From NCBI GenBank assembly GCA_023515745.1, contig JALECJ010000007.1, positions 744,001 to 808,000 of the forward strand: a stretch of DNA of 64,000 bases. Direction: 5' to 3'. The position numbers were made by a program, and so were the translations under genes. Below are positions 35,521 to 50,166 of the stretch, one piece after another. How positions within the stretch are numbered: position 1 is the first letter of the stretch; every line of letters starts with the position of its first letter. The notes under the pieces were generated by a model. The model was given only the letters and a program-made list of their open reading frames with translations, ran no database searches and had not been told where the DNA came from. This stretch comes from Amoeboaphelidium protococcarum (lineage: Eukaryota; Aphelidiomycota; Aphelidea).

Positions 35521-36377
35521 TCAGACTTTCTGCACGTATGGCTCTGGGACTAGACCCGCTTTGCCGGTGCGCTGATTCGTACCATACAACCATCCCTCGG
35601 CTACGACTTGAGCATCCACAATGCTGTCACCGACATCGAAGGACAGCTCATCATCTGCATCAGGATGGTACGCGAAAGAAGCCTTGTAAAGAATGGCAGC
35701 AATGTTTTACGCGGAGGCGCGGACATCTTCCGGTGCCAATTGCTACTAACTTGCTCTTACAGCTTGCTACTACTATTACTACTGAACTTCAACTCCAGAG
35801 TTAGCGACAGGTGCAGGTGTACTGTATTAGTTGATCATTGCATTGGATACAGCTGGTGATGCACTAGCAATGGATCTATTGGCAGAGTGCACGCTGTTGT
35901 TGGACTGAGCCGAATTAGTTGGGCCATCATGAGCCATGTGAGTGTACCTGACCTGACTGATCTACTGCGCCGCCTTCATTGAATTCTTAATCTCGGGTGC
36001 CTCTAGAGCAGCCTGACCAAATCCACCAGCATCACCTTTCATCTTTTCATAATCAGCTCTGTATTGCACATTGCTGACCATCTAGGCCACATTTCTGATA
36101 CGATTATTCTCCGGAGTATCAGCAACCACGGTAGCGCTGTGCTTAGGCAGATGAGCCTTGCAGTAAGGCGTCTAGTTGAACGACTGGAAATTCTTCAAGT
36201 TTAACGTTAATCCACACTCATTGCACTACAATAGATATAATCATATTGTTATCAAATCTAGTATGTACAGTGTTACTATCTTACCTTGAAGCACAACTTG
36301 TGAAATGTCTGGTTAATAGCTTGAATCTTGTCTGTTGGATAGACAATCTTGTTACACTTTGCACAGTTTTGATTCAT
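35521..36377 (-). CDS. LASP1: LIM, nebulin-repeat and SH3 protein (LASP family)
   Basis: 265 residues from exons 36285-36377 and 35521-36225; intron 59 nt (GTAAGA to TGTAG) inside the LIM domain. The LIM domain (1-~58) has C-x2-C (NCAKCNKIVYP), H-x2-C (TFHKLCFKC) and C-x2-C (CNECGLTL), ending YCKAHLPKHS. Two nebulin-like repeats follow (VVADTPENNRIRNVAQMVSN, VQYRADYEKMKG; NSMKAAQQISQVRYTHM), matching LASP1 'VADTPE..R.K...'. After a Gln/Ser-rich linker with a TAR-coded Gln run, the SH3 domain ends the protein (ILYKASFAYHPDADDELSFD ... GLVPEPYVQKV). The family binds F-actin at focal or cortical sites. The adjacent upstream gene is an I-BAR/SH3 protein, also actin-related. Confidence 0.95.
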
Positions 36378-36725
36378 TACTTATGGGATGGTCACTGCAA
36401 TTTCAATTAATATATTTACGCGTATAAAGTAAAGTCTATAAACTATTTTCTGCTACTTATTAATGCTAACACTATCAAATTAAGTGCAGAGAAGACATGG
36501 GAATATCTACCGCTTACACCATTGGATTTGATGGGCTATTATTACGACCAAGTCACAACGGCGGCGTTGATTGGATCATAATATGCCGCAATTAAACTGG
36601 CTCTCTGTATTATATCATGTAAAAGATCTCAAACATTTAGAGGACAAGATGGCAGTATAAGCTATTAACTAAGTCTACTTTTATTCAATTCAAACATACT
36701 ATGTCATCTTCCTCACCTATTCACT
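36378..36725. other. Intergenic gap
   Basis: 348 bp between the I-BAR gene stop and the LASP start, both minus. Holds the LASP promoter. No gene recognised. Confidence 0.5.
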
Positions 36726-38204
36726 TCAACCTTAATAACAGTTGGTATAACTGACCGGAATCCAGCCGCTCTTGGCACCAACCTGAGCAGGATGATGAGT
36801 AGCGTACAGCCAATTATCATTTCTCTACTTTACCAACAATACGTCGCCCTTATTGAAGGACAATTCACGTTCACTTCTAGCCGCAAAGTCATGAATCGCA
36901 ACAACCAGATCAAGATCAGACTTCTTAGTAGAGCCGGCAGCACCGGCACCTGCAGCAGCAGATTCTTCTTCAACAACTTTAGTCAATTTAGCAACCGATG
37001 ATGATGAGTTAGATTCTGCACGCGCAACTTTCTACTGCGTCGATGCAGGCTGTCCACTCTCTATAGATGACTACTACTACTAGGAAGCACCTGCATTAGA
37101 TGCAGCCAAATTCAACTTTTTCAGTGAATCTTGGATCAGAGGGCTCATCTGACCGGAACTCAATCGTCTTGCAGCGGCCTTTTCTGCAGTGCTATTGGAT
37201 GAGCGTCTTGTGTTCAGTGACTATGGAGTGGTTGGAGGAGTTGCAGGTCGTGCGGCAGAGTTGGCGCTATTACCACCAACAGTAGGCAGTTGACCGGCCG
37301 GACCAGATCCTTGAGGGGATTTGATATAATGATGGATCACCTGACCGACAACAGATGAGCTCTGACTGACTCTGCGAGACTCAGCGTCATCACCAAATCC
37401 ACCATTATAATTGTTGCCTCCACTACCAATAGTGTTTCCAATGCTGCTCATAGAATCTCTATGCTGAAGCTGAGGACTGCCAGTGACACTGATGCTAGAG
37501 CCCAAGAACTTCTCAACGACGCGTCGCTTCTCTGCCTGGTCCAAAGTCTTGCCAGGGGGAGCGAATGCAATACCAATAATCTCTTCAGTAACATCTCTAC
37601 TGAGTAGAGCCAGCGCAGAGTAATGATCATACTCGCTCTTCACCACCCCAGCAGCCTTCTGTACCAGGAACATGAAATGCCTCTGCTCTTCCTATAAGAC
37701 ACGCGTGTTATTTTGCTCTCTAATCTGCTCCAGCTCCTCAGCCTGACGCTGCATGTCTTTAAGAGACTATTGGAATACGGCCAGATCCTTCTTCCTTCCC
37801 TTCAGCATTTTATTCTCAGTCTTGCTAATGTCATCCTGCATCTTCTTCATGGTCTTCTCAAACTGACGATCATTCTCCTCGATACGCTTCGTATGAGTGG
37901 CAAGATTACGCTGCAGTGGGACTTCATATTCTTTATGGATGAGCTCAGCCAACTACTCCTAGTGCTTCGCGATAAGCCTGTGCAACTCAGCAGCGCTATT
38001 CAGACCAACGCCGCTTTATTCAGCTCCTTTGCATTTGGACACGGCATCGAGACTGTTGGCAAATTCCAGACTAGTCTAGCTCATCTCCAGCACTTTGCGG
38101 TAATATTTAGACGCCACTTTAAGCATTTCATTCTACGCCATCAGGCTATTTTATACATCCTGACGTGTAATTCCCTTTGGAATATTAGTGGTACTTTCGC
38201 TCAT
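36726..38204 (-). CDS. I-BAR (IMD)-like and SH3 domain protein
   Basis: 492 residues, single exon. The first ~230 residues form a helical BAR-type domain: MLKVASKYYRKVLEMSQTSL, AELHRLIAKHWEQLAELIHK, EENDRQFEKTMKKMQDDISK, LKDMQRQAEELEQIREQ, and EEQRHFMFLVQKAAGVVKSE, which resembles the IMD segment 'EERRRFCFLVEKQ' of IRSp53/MIM. A disordered Ser/Asn/Gly/Gln-rich centre follows. The C-terminal SH3 domain (~432-490) reads VVAIHDFAARSERELSFNKG ... WIPVSYTNCY. The order is that of BAIAP2/IRSp53, which bends membrane outward and links Rac/Cdc42 to actin. Classification as I-BAR rather than another BAR type is by pattern. Confidence 0.85.
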
Positions 38205-38613
38205 TATTAGTGATGATGATTTATTTGTTATTTCAACGGAAATTCTATTAGTTTTATCTAAAGCAGCCGGCCGTAAGGTATATTGGATAAATTCTCTACT
38301 TGACAATCAGATAACAGCCACTGAACTAGGATGAATAACGCGCGAGTTTTCCGTCTTAAAGAAGGTGAATGAAATAGGCGGCAATGAGAAAAATACTGCC
38401 CCACTGCGCCTCTATTTCATTTCTGAGCTGCATGTTCAGGGGCTCGTTAACGGTTTCGACTAATCTCGCTCCTGATCACGATCTTAAACTGAAAGAGCTG
38501 AGGGAGGCGGCGACTTTCACCATGCTGTCAGAGTAAAATTCAAGAGAATGGAAGACAAATGTAATATTTTCGTAATCAATTTTTATATTAAATACAAAGA
38601 ATTCTACACATCA
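38205..38613. other. Intergenic gap
   Basis: 409 bp between Blm10 and the I-BAR gene. No gene or repeat recognised. Confidence 0.5.
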
Positions 38614-41600
38614 TCATGCATAGTAAGTTGATGCACTAGTAAGCAATCCTTCTAGCTTGTCTAATTGAGCCTGCGTAAACTTTCCATTACGAACATCATC
38701 ATCATCACCGGCGACGACAGCACTCTGCTGATTGGCTGCTCTATCGCGCTTTCCACCACTTCCATTCTTATTTCTACTGTAACCATAAATATCGTAATAA
38801 TCTTCTTGTTCTCCGTTTAAAACATCTTGATGCCAGGTATCCTGATGAGACTTACGGAAGCTAGCGAAAAGCAATTTCACAGAGCGATCAATTGGCGACT
38901 GCTCTTTCAAATGTCTTGACAACTGCACCAGAATCTCAGCGGTGAAAGACTTGATATCATGAGGATATGCCTGAATCAATGCGCACAATCCCAGGATTCC
39001 ACCGTGTTTCTTTGCAATAGACAAACTACCTCCTCCACTACTAGATTCTTTTCCTGAGGCGGCAACAAAAGACACAAATTTCTTACGCAAGACATCAATC
39101 AGTGACTGACTATTGAATATTCTCACAAGACCACCAATAGTAATACCAGCCAATATTCTCACCTCGACACTTTAATCCACCAACAGTTCAAGACATAGCG
39201 ACACAACTGCATCAACAATTTCCTACTCCTTCAGAATGAACAGAATATTTCTCACAGTAACAACTTGCAACATTGCGAGAATACGAAGCTTAATCTTTCT
39301 CTTGGACTCGTCGTCTTTAGATGCGCATTCTACTAAAGCTGTGCGAAATGCATTGAGAAGTGTCTTGGTGAAATTTAAGCGTTCATAGTGCGGAATACTC
39401 ATGTCTGGAATAATAGATAGAACATTGACTGCAGCATTGGCAAGTTCTAAATCGTCAACAGACTACAGACGAAGTAAATCTTGAATATAGGGACTATTAC
39501 CTTGTAGCAGAAGAGGCATAATACGATGACCTTACCCAGCAGATATGGGCTCCACAATAAATTACAACATTGATTTCGCAGAGTACCCAAATTCTGATCC
39601 GTAAACTTTTCCCACCACCGAGTCTCTGTTCTACCTATCGATAGATGATAAAGACTCGAACAGTTGCAAGCTATTCTGATCAACAGTGAGTAGCTATCTC
39701 CATCCTTGAAGCTTTGGCATCTGTGCCTAATTCACCAGCTCATCAGGTTGATAAGATGCAAGAAGACATTGACTTATGTTAAGAGCAAGCATTTCACGAA
39801 CCTACTTGGATGGGCATGTGATAAGTTTGGCATACTCCAGAGCCATTTTCTAAGCTTGAGGCTTTAACTTGAACTAATATGCAGCCATGAAATAGAATTT
39901 GAACTTCAACTTCTTCAACTCGGCAAATGACGACGTCTAAGCGTCAATGTTAATGGCCAGCAGAGGATCATCAAGAAGAAGCTATTGCAATTAAACTCTT
40001 CTGTGCAAGTCGTGATGGGAGCAGGATAAACGTATAAAGTAATGCCAGAACTACAGATTCTCTTAAGTACATCCCAGCAAAGCTTTTCTCAACAGCGGAG
40101 TTAACCAGTTCCACAACTTGTCCTTCTTCTACAGCGACCACAACTTACTGCCAAGCACCAGACCAGTAGAAAACTCTGAGGCCGCTCTACTCAAGGCTTT
40201 ATCATCCAACTTATTGAACCACGACTCTACCATAGGACATATAACTTTATACAGAATCTGATCCTCAATTACTCTAAAGATCTACTTATATACGTTTACA
40301 TTCATAGTTGAAAAGTGCTCTTCTCCAGGCTATGCGGCGCGTTTAGAATTGAACTTGGTCGACTCTAAAGCATTGAATTTCAGCAAGGATTACCAAAACT
40401 CAGAGCTAGACACCAAATTTATCAGACTCTAATACACAGGCAATTCAGCGGCAGATTTCAATTTATACAAGAGCAAATTTGCATCATCAACATTCTTCAA
40501 ATAAGCCTTAAAACTGGAAGGACTAAACAGCCAGCCAAGAGATTGATCATCAATGAACAGTTCCGTCTACCCGGCGGTCCCTGTGCTATCATACTGCTAT
40601 AATGAAGCAATCAGCTTATACTTCTAAGGAATCTTATGATCCAATACCTGATTGCGCACCTTAATCTTCTTTACCAGGCCAACAAAAGCTGCCTATGCAA
40701 CTTTTCTTACAGCTAGAGACTCATTATTGACATTGGATACAATAGCAGTCACAACCTCTTACCTCAAAGGAACATCCGGTCTCAACAACATATCCACCAT
40801 GTTCAAAATGAAAGCACTACTCTTCCAATGACTGGCCACCTACTCCAAATGCAATAGCGAAACAATCAAATCATTATAAATCTAGAGATGCTCGCTGAAG
40901 CGTTTACTCTGCACTTGAGTAAAATTGACGTCAGAGGCTTTTACAAACTCCAGTCTGTTGACGGACAAAGGCGGACTCTGAAACTTATTGATGAAATCTA
41001 AAAAGACATTGTGCACCAAATCTTGAATGTGGGCATTATCTACTGCTAAGCATTTGACCACTGACACCAAAAATTTGGATATGTACTTCCATCGCCGACG
41101 ATAAACATTGCTGAACGGCTTCAACGACAAAATATTCAGAGCGCCTTTAAGGCTATTCAGCAACAAAGAATCTTTAGGAGACTTGGCCAAGAGCTTCAAA
41201 GTTTCTCTAATAAGCTCATACGTCTGATCTAGAATATGATACTTCAATTTGGCAAAAGAGCTAAGCAACTTCAAGAGCACATGTTAAGATTCTATACGAA
41301 CATCCGTGTAATTCCCGGTTGCAAACTCCACCAAATGACCAAGTAACTGCCGGCAAAGTTAGATATCAACCAGATTTCCCTTCTCGCTCAAGCTATTATG
41401 CTTCAATCTCGCATGATGAGCCAGTTGCAATCTCTTTAGCCACAAATATTGTGAATACATCTTATACTCTCTACGAGAACCAACGCGCAGAACACTCTTC
41501 ATAAACGAGTAAGCTCGACTGTAATCATCATATCGATCCTTCTCCAGACCGCGATCAACCAAATACGCGCGTATGGACTTTACAAGCATGATCTGACACT

Positions 41601-44574
41601 CGATATTATCACTAAGATTATCTTTCATGAATTGACAAACTTACAACAAAGACTAACCAATCTTATGTCTCACCGACAACACGTACTTGTACTCATCAGA
41701 GTTAGGATCCGCGAATACATAGCCAGCAGGTAAAGGTTTCTTTAAATAATGCCCTTCTTCTATGCCATGATCCGCAAAATCTCCTCCCTATCCGCCAATT
41801 AAATCTTCCAAAGACTCTTACATGGCCATATCCTACTGTTCAGGTAATGAAAAGTCTTCATCGACACTGGACACTGAGGAGAAGCGAGCGCGAGCGGAAT
41901 CATCCTTGTTCACATTCGCGTGATCCACGTCCAAAAGGGTAGCCATTCCTTGAATTGCATGATATATCTGAGTAAGACATTTGCATAGATTCTGGGCGGT
42001 ATTCTAATCAGAAGTCGCCGATTATCGCCCAGCAATAGCACTGAAACGGCTAAGTTAAGCAATCAGAGGCTCAACTGTACTCTTAACAATGCTCAAAGCC
42101 AATTTCTTCTCTTAATCACTAGGAATGTGCCATTGAACATTAAGTTCCGACTTGATTTCATTCCAAAACTACTCTTATGGCAAAGCCTTTTACATTGATT
42201 CACCATCATTGCTCTTGTGGCGTCTCTCATCCAAAATAAAAGATCCTAGCGGTTATCCAAGCTTCTAGCACACTCGCTCATAAGGACTTAATCCCCAGAG
42301 GAAAGAGTGCTCAGTGGCAGCATCAGGTGTACAATCATTAGAAATAGCGCCGCGTTCCAGTACAAATATAGAGCTCACGCTACTCAACACACAACGCAAA
42401 ATACGTGTGATAACAGAATAACACGTCCTAGATTCCACTTGTGAGAGCCAGCGCGATGCATTTTCAACCATCTACTGACATACAGCGGTTGAATTTGGAA
42501 TATTAGCACCAAACGCATGACCGACAGACATGGCACAGCCGCGATACAGAATAAGATAGTACCACAACATATAATCACCAACCAGCTCCTGTTGGGACTC
42601 GTGAGAATGTTTGATAATAGAAGCCTTTCGACCGGAACCGTACTCGATTTCACGCTCAATCGATACTTGGATATAGTCAACAATCTTTTTAATGGCATTT
42701 GGACGCGCAATAAGGTAGATGGATATTATCTACGAAATAAATTTGCTGGCAGGGATGGCTGCCATATTTATAATCTTGATAAGCCAGGTCTCTACAATGT
42801 CAAGATTACTCACACTGCATTAGCGGAACAGAATATCACACAGAAACACAACGACATGCATCAGGTTGCCTTCAATTGTGGCATTAGTCTCAGACAATCT
42901 AGGCAAGTTCTCTATCAGCACTTCAATTTTGTTAAGCAATTCGAACAAAAACTCTGGTAAATACTACGTGAGAATAGCGGTACTTTCGATTTACGCTTCT
43001 AAATCTTGAGCATCGTCATGGATCTACTAAACATTAACCGGGCCTCTGTATCCTGCAAGATCAGATGGAAGTTCACGCTTAACACCGACTGTAGAAGTCT
43101 AATGTAATGGTATGAACACAAACAATTTGCAGTACATTAAAAGAGTATTAAAAGTCTTGTTGGGATCATTCATATCAATGCCAGGCAGAGACAGACGCAG
43201 GAGCATATTCATCTACTCTGCACCCGATGGATTATGAAATCTATGAATCATAGGAATGCTCATATACGATAACATTTATAAACTGCTGGAAGTTCTATGC
43301 GCCATATCAACACCTTCCAGACTGGGAAGCACTTTTACAACGGCATCATTAATAATCTCTGGTGCCAACCATGCCAAATGTCTAATACCAGCCAAAGATT
43401 CGCTAACACTCTTCTAATCCTTCCCAAACACAGACACCTCCAATAAAGAATAAAATAATCTGACTCGATGAGATAAATCTTCATGCGAGATAAACGCAGT
43501 CTCTTCATATCTCGTCTAACCATATTTCTCCATGCGGACACGAGAATGAAGAGTCTCACATAACAGTGCCACCAACTTGACAATTCTACCAGTACAACTG
43601 CTATGACTACTTGGATGAACATACACATCCACAGACTTAATCAAGGATTTCAGTAATTAAAAATCATCGACTCCATAAATGATAGCAATAGAGGCACTCT
43701 TAAACTTGTCCCTTCTATGCTTTGAAAAAAGGGAGCCTTATCCCTCATACTGCGCAATGGAGTGATTTTAGTAAGTGGCAAATGAAAGCGGATTGCCAGA
43801 CCCAACAGTCCAATTCTAATTATTCAGTCCAGATCCAGCAGGAACTTCAAGCCATCTCAAAATAATCTAAAGCAACAGCAATTAATGTTCTTTAGTCAGC
43901 TTGAAATGTGGATATCTATCAAATACGGTGCGACTCAGAAAATCCACAAAGTTCATATCGAGGCATCTCATGGTGATCATAGTGTGAGTGAACATTAACC
44001 AGTCCAGAACTTTAAAAATCATTTCATCACTGATAGCTTTAGGATCAGTCGGACAGAACAGACAGAGCATTGAATGGGCAAATACTAATTAAGTTTTATG
44101 ATGCGGCTAAATGGACTGGACCATAATCTTCAGCTAATCATCAGATAGAGTGAACCATTTGCGAATGATGGGAACCAACTTTAGAAAGCTAGGTATCAAC
44201 ACGGAATTTTACTTGTACAGTTTAGTAAAAGTACGATAGAATTTAGGCATATCCAGTTACAAGGTGATATCATAATAATGATGACGTTCAATAACGATAA
44301 TCAGAGTGCAAATCACCTACTTGGCAATCTCCAGAGTATCTTGAGGAATCAATGCAAATTCATCGCCATCCATGTTCAGCAATTAATAGAGCGCCTTCAG
44401 ATAATATTCAACTAGCTGCCGATACTCTTCCATTGGCAGTGGCGGATACTTGAACTAGAACGAGGCCTCCAGACGTCTACTAAGTAAAGTGAGCTGTATC
44501 ATATCTTCGCACAACAGAATCTCTTGAACATTACTCTAGCTCCTCTCAACTGCATACGGTAACAGAGAATTCAT
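38614..44574 (-). CDS. BLM10: Proteasome activator PA200/Blm10
   Basis: A single uninterrupted frame of 1986 codons, the largest gene here (human PSME4 1843, yeast Blm10 2143). It caps the 20S proteasome and helps assembly and acetyl-histone turnover. The identification rests on the C-terminus: VKLLFASFRKSHQDTWHQD then FTQAQLDKLEGLLTSASTYYA, close to the PA200 ending 'L..FRRTH.D.W ... FTDDQL..L.DLL.SP.YYA'. The last three residues Tyr-Tyr-Ala form the HbYX motif that docks in the 20S alpha pockets. The whole body is helical HEAT-repeat-like. An Asn/Gly/Lys-rich insert (NKNGSGGKRDRAANQQSA) lies just before the end. Over 100 in-frame TAR codons would have destroyed it under the standard code. 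Start ATG 44574, tandem TGA TGA at the end. Confidence 0.95.
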
Positions 44575-45330
44575 TCTAAATACTCTCCCTATAACAAGTA
44601 AGATGAATATATATATTATCAGTTAAAGTAAATAGAAATTAGGAAAACTCTGTGTTATATCACAAGATACAAACAATATCAAGTAGAAATAGAAATCAGA
44701 TGACAAAGTGAGAAACCACAAACAAGCCGACGATCATGAAAAAATTAGTTTCCGCCGCGCACGTCACAGGAATTTATTTCCGTTTCATGTCTCCAAGTTG
44801 GGCTGCACTTGAAACGGCATAGTTGTGTCTCTAGCCAGTGGTTGGCTGTATTAAATGCACCTTAAACGTGAAGTAAGATTTTAAACGTGGTGTTATAAAA
44901 GCAATTGGTATCAATTTGCCAGTCTCCAAATACTCATCCACTCTCTTTAAAGGATGATTCAATCATCAACTCATAAACAGTACACTAGCAATACATACAA
45001 TAGTTTTAAGAGAGACTAACAAGAGTTGGTCTAAAGTATATTTCATCTGAGTCTGAGAAAATGTAAAAAGACAATTTTATTAATGCCATTAGGCATACAC
45101 GTGTGAAATTAGACAATGTACAAGGGTGACTGACATCTTAGCAGTAGAGAGTTGACGCGGTCTGAAAATCGATCAAATCACGTCATTAAATTGTCGTGCA
45201 ATCACAAAAGCGACTGATGATGTAAGCCAGCCAGCCTCTATAACATTGACTTTCTAGCAATACGTCTTATTCCAGCATTCCTTTCTATTAAGCTTTGAAT
45301 GAAATGCAGTAGATACATCCATACAATATA
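44575..45330. other. Divergent intergenic gap
   Basis: 756 bp between the Blm10 start and the small cupin gene start. Holds both promoters. No RNA gene or repeat array recognised. Confidence 0.5.
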
Positions 45331-45885
45331 ATGCTGACACTACCTGGATTAGATTTGTTTTAGGCTGAGAGAGAGAAGTTGTTCACTGATAATGTGTGTG
45401 TATTGTGCTAGATTCTTCACTAATAGAAGCAGCAGTCTTAAAAGCTGCTGATTAATGATTTGACTGGTCTTTTACAGATGCAGTCATAGCTATTGAATTA
45501 GTAATTGTAGAAAGAGTCTATTCCAAATGTTAATAGTAACTATAAATGGCAGTAGCAACAATAATAGCAATAGCAATAATAATCTGCAGTCAAATCTGAA
45601 ACTGACTGTAATATCGCCTTAAAGTAACACCTGAAACATTAACGCGTAGTGAAGGACGAGGCTCATGTCTGCCATCCTGATTAATCATACGATTATGACA
45701 TCATTCTTAAAGTCATAACTGGATCTCTGACTCTTGTTGTTATTTGCACTGACTCTGGCTAGGAGAAGGTTGTGTCACTCACGGCAGGCTAATCTTATGC
45801 CATCCCTGCGGACTGTCCTTACGCGATGATGATTGGAGACAATGGAGCAACTTACTGCGAGTCATTTCACTCATCACAGTAATGA
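45331..45885 (+). CDS. Small cupin-fold protein with Gln-rich N-terminus
   Basis: 184 residues; visible only when TAA/TAG are read as Gln. The N-terminal half (MLTLPGLDLFQAEREKLF, QKLLINDLTGLLQMQSQLL) is helical and leads into a run of Gln encoded almost only by CAA/TAG/TAA (about 45552-45580). The C-terminal ~70 residues fit one cupin half: DYDIILKVITGSLTLVVICT, KVVSLTAGQSYAIPADCPYA, ATYCESF. The first metal-binding His motif of enzymes (G-x5-HxH) is not evident, so catalysis is doubtful. The frame is held for 552 bp with clearly protein-like content, from the ATG at 45331 to TGA 45883-45885. Function unknown; a small-molecule-binding or pirin-like regulatory role is only a guess. Confidence 0.65.
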
Positions 45886-46009
45886 GTTTCTTGAATGTCG
45901 TGAGTACTAATAGGTATTGCTTGTGAATGTATAAAAATAAATGAAATTTTTATTAACGATTTATTCATTTTCAACTTTATTTTTTCTATCTAGGAATCTC
46001 AAAGCTATA

Positions 46010-46702
46010 ATGACTGAAGATAACGCGTAATAATTAATTTGTGACTTGTGCGCGTAGTTTTATCATCTGGGATGGGTGACTGGCACTGGTGGAGGAATGT
46101 CGATTAGGGACGGGGATAATGTGCACATCGCGCCATCTGGTGTGTAAAAGGAGCGATTGCAGGCAGAGAACATATTCATCTAGTCATTAGAATCTGGAAA
46201 AGTGTTGTATACGCCACCCGCTGGTAAAAATGGAAAGTCTTTGAAGATGTCCCAGTGCACTCCTCTATTTCTTACGTGTTATCGGGAGCGTGCTGACACC
46301 TATGCTTGCATCCACACTCACAGCTAGAATGCGGTGATGGCCACTCTGATATGCGAGAAAAACAATCAGTCTGAGCTGAAATTATCGCATTTGGAAATGA
46401 TTAAAGGCATTAGAATTGGAGATTCGGACAAGAGACATTGCTATTATGATACTATCACTATTCCCATTATTGAAAATACTGCTCATGAAGAGGATCTGAC
46501 CGATTCTCTGCGTGAGGCCATAAGAAAGTATCCTGATACGAACGCGGTATTGGTTAGGCGACACGGTGTCTACGTATGGGGCAAGAGTTGGGAAGATGCG
46601 AAATGTATGGCGGAATGTTATGATTATCTCTTTGAAATGTTTGTCAAGATGCACACCATGCTAGGATATTCTCCAAATTAAATGTTCTATTAAGAAGAAT
46701 GA
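46010..46702 (+). CDS. MDE1: Methylthioribulose-1-phosphate dehydratase
   Basis: 230 residues, class II aldolase/adducin fold (APIP in animals, Mde1 in yeast, MtnB in bacteria). It dehydrates methylthioribulose-1-phosphate in methionine salvage. Signs: LGWVTGTGGGMSIRDGDNVH and IAPSGVQKERL (phosphate site), CTPLFLTCYRERADTYACIH, the zinc motif IHTHSQNAVMATL, and VLVRRHGVYVWGKSWEDAK with the third zinc His. Gln in SGVQKE and HSQNA are TAA and TAG codons. After AAT the frame continues through TAA as Gln for six residues to TGA at 46700-46702. Convergent with the PHOSPHO-like gene. Confidence 0.96.
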
Positions 46703-46760
46703 TAGAGAGTACTTATAAATGATCTATAAAGATTGTGCATATAGACTACTGATTGTATGT

Positions 46761-47570
46761 TCAATTTAGTGGATTACTTTTTTGCACAATGTCGCATACA
46801 GTTTTCATCACCTGTTCAGGTTAGTCCCAGTAATGTATTTGAGCTTTGACATCTGGTAGATTGATGCCATCCTGAGAGTCAAATTTACGCAGGATCAGTC
46901 GCTCCAGATTCTTACCTTTACGTACCAACGCGTGATCACTTTCCGATAACTTTAAGATAGGACAAAAGTCATTACGGCCATCACCGCCATAGAAGATTAA
47001 ATCATACGCACCATCCTACTGCTGCAGTTGCAACAACTCTCTCCCTTTACAAATGTTCACTGTACATGTACCTAGTGTGCAACCGTGATGGCCCTGTGAT
47101 GGTTTCCAATGCCGCTCAATGTTCAAACGACCAAACTGATCAAAATGAGCCGGATTAGTAATGATAGAATCGACCAGATGTGAAGCGTTATTTCCCTCTA
47201 GAATTTCGCTGATAAATACGTGGTTGGCATCAGACAGTATAACAATTTTTGCTTCAACATTTGGCATGTTTTTCAATTACTTCAATCCAGCTATATATCC
47301 AGCACCGAGCTTGATCTTACGCAGACACTGCTTTATCCTCTGTTCGCACTCGCCAGCAGTACAACCTTCTCCAGTCAGCTTATCATGGATCAATCCAACC
47401 AGATGATGCATCAAATCAGTCCATTGCATCTGCTGTTTCAGCTCATAGATTTTAGGTACCAGCTCCAGAGCCAGATGCTCAACAATGTGATGATCAGAGT
47501 CATCTTCAATCATTGTCCAGTCAAAATCAAACACTACCAATACTCTTTTCGCCTTTACATCCACCGGCAT
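46761..47570 (-). CDS. PHOSPHO1/2-type HAD phosphatase
   Basis: 269 residues. The HAD family enzyme dephosphorylates small substrates (phosphoethanolamine/phosphocholine for PHOSPHO1, pyridoxal phosphate for PHOSPHO2). Motif I is VFDFDWTMIEDDSD (nucleophile Asp and acid/base Asp in DFDWT). Motif II is VILSDANHVFISEIL. The Cys-containing middle (HGCTLGTCTVNICKGREL) matches the PHOSPHO segment 'CARCPANMCK'. Motif III/IV is LIFYGGDGRNDFCPILKL. Length and order agree with the family. Which substrate is used cannot be told. Its start (47570) is 280 bp from the ATP2 stop on the same strand. Confidence 0.93.
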
Positions 47571-47850
47571 AATCAGAAATATAATAAATATATTTTTAAC
47601 TCAAGCGAATTAAAAAATATCGAATATAATAATCAACAATGCTTGGACTTTACCATTGAAAAGAGAACAAAACCTTAAAATATGAGAAAGCGTGGAGATC
47701 TAATCAAAGATGTCTGTTGTCAAGAAACTTCTAGTAGGAATATAAAGTAAAAACGCATATCATTGCGACAAGCTGCTAGCTTATTGAAGTCTTAAGTATG
47801 GTTTGTTTATTACTTTCAGTTCAGGGTTCAAACTATTAAGCTGATCATAA

Positions 47851-49440
<1,590 letters not shown>

Positions 49441-50166
49441 CTCTCCGCGTATAATGTAGTACTTCACTTACGATAGGCGTAGTGTTTATGTGTGTCTGCT
49501 AAGAAAAGAAGAATCGGACGGTCGTTCGTTATTAGCTTTGAATTGGGCAAAGACGCGAAGAACAACGACGGCCACAGAGAACGGCCGGAACTGAGGAAAG
49601 GTTGTGAAAATTGAATGAGATTTTCTTTCTCTGTCGCGCTTTGGCAGTAAGAGCAAAACGGCACGGTCAGGAAAGAGCGACATTCAAAGAACTTGCGTTG
49701 TTTTCGCGTCTTGTGATTAGCGGATTTAGCCGCCTTTTCCAACACACGCGCGACGATCGAGATCTCTCTTTCCAACCGTAACCGAACAGAGCGTTCTCCG
49801 GCCCACAGCCATGTAACGCGTTTACCAGCTCCTTCATGTAAAATGTCATTGTGAAACATTAGTGAACGCATGATAATAAGAGTTGCTAATAGTGAAGCGT
49901 ATAACTTTGTAAGCTCATCAAGAATTACCGCGTTATTCGGATGATAATTACCGTAAGGTACTAGGTGTACCATAGAGAGATTAGGTGTCTTCCATTAAAA
50001 CCAGACGTTACTGTTACTAAACGATTCGTAAAGTGTTTAATGGGTTCTGGTTGCAGAATTAGTTATTACCTTTTAGCGCGATTCATGTTCAAATTTAAGG
50101 TACTTCTTATCCGTTATCTACTTTAACCTCGGAATGATCTTCAAACCACACTAAGAATATATTGTT
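49441..50166. other. Intergenic gap upstream of ATP2
   Basis: 726 bp between the TTC36-like stop and the ATP2 start, both minus. It contains the CGTT array at 49523-49530. A 169-codon minus-strand frame (49464-49973) runs across it but has no recognisable domain and sits where the promoter must be. Confidence 0.5.
49523..49530. repeat. CGTT array upstream of ATP2
   Basis: CGTTCGTT, two units, 83-90 bp upstream of the ATP2 start codon; see the array at 14750. Confidence 0.4.

Noticed and set aside
49464-49973. 169-codon minus-strand open frame upstream of ATP2
   Set aside because: No recognisable domain, no TAR codons unlike most genes here, and it overlaps the expected ATP2 promoter.
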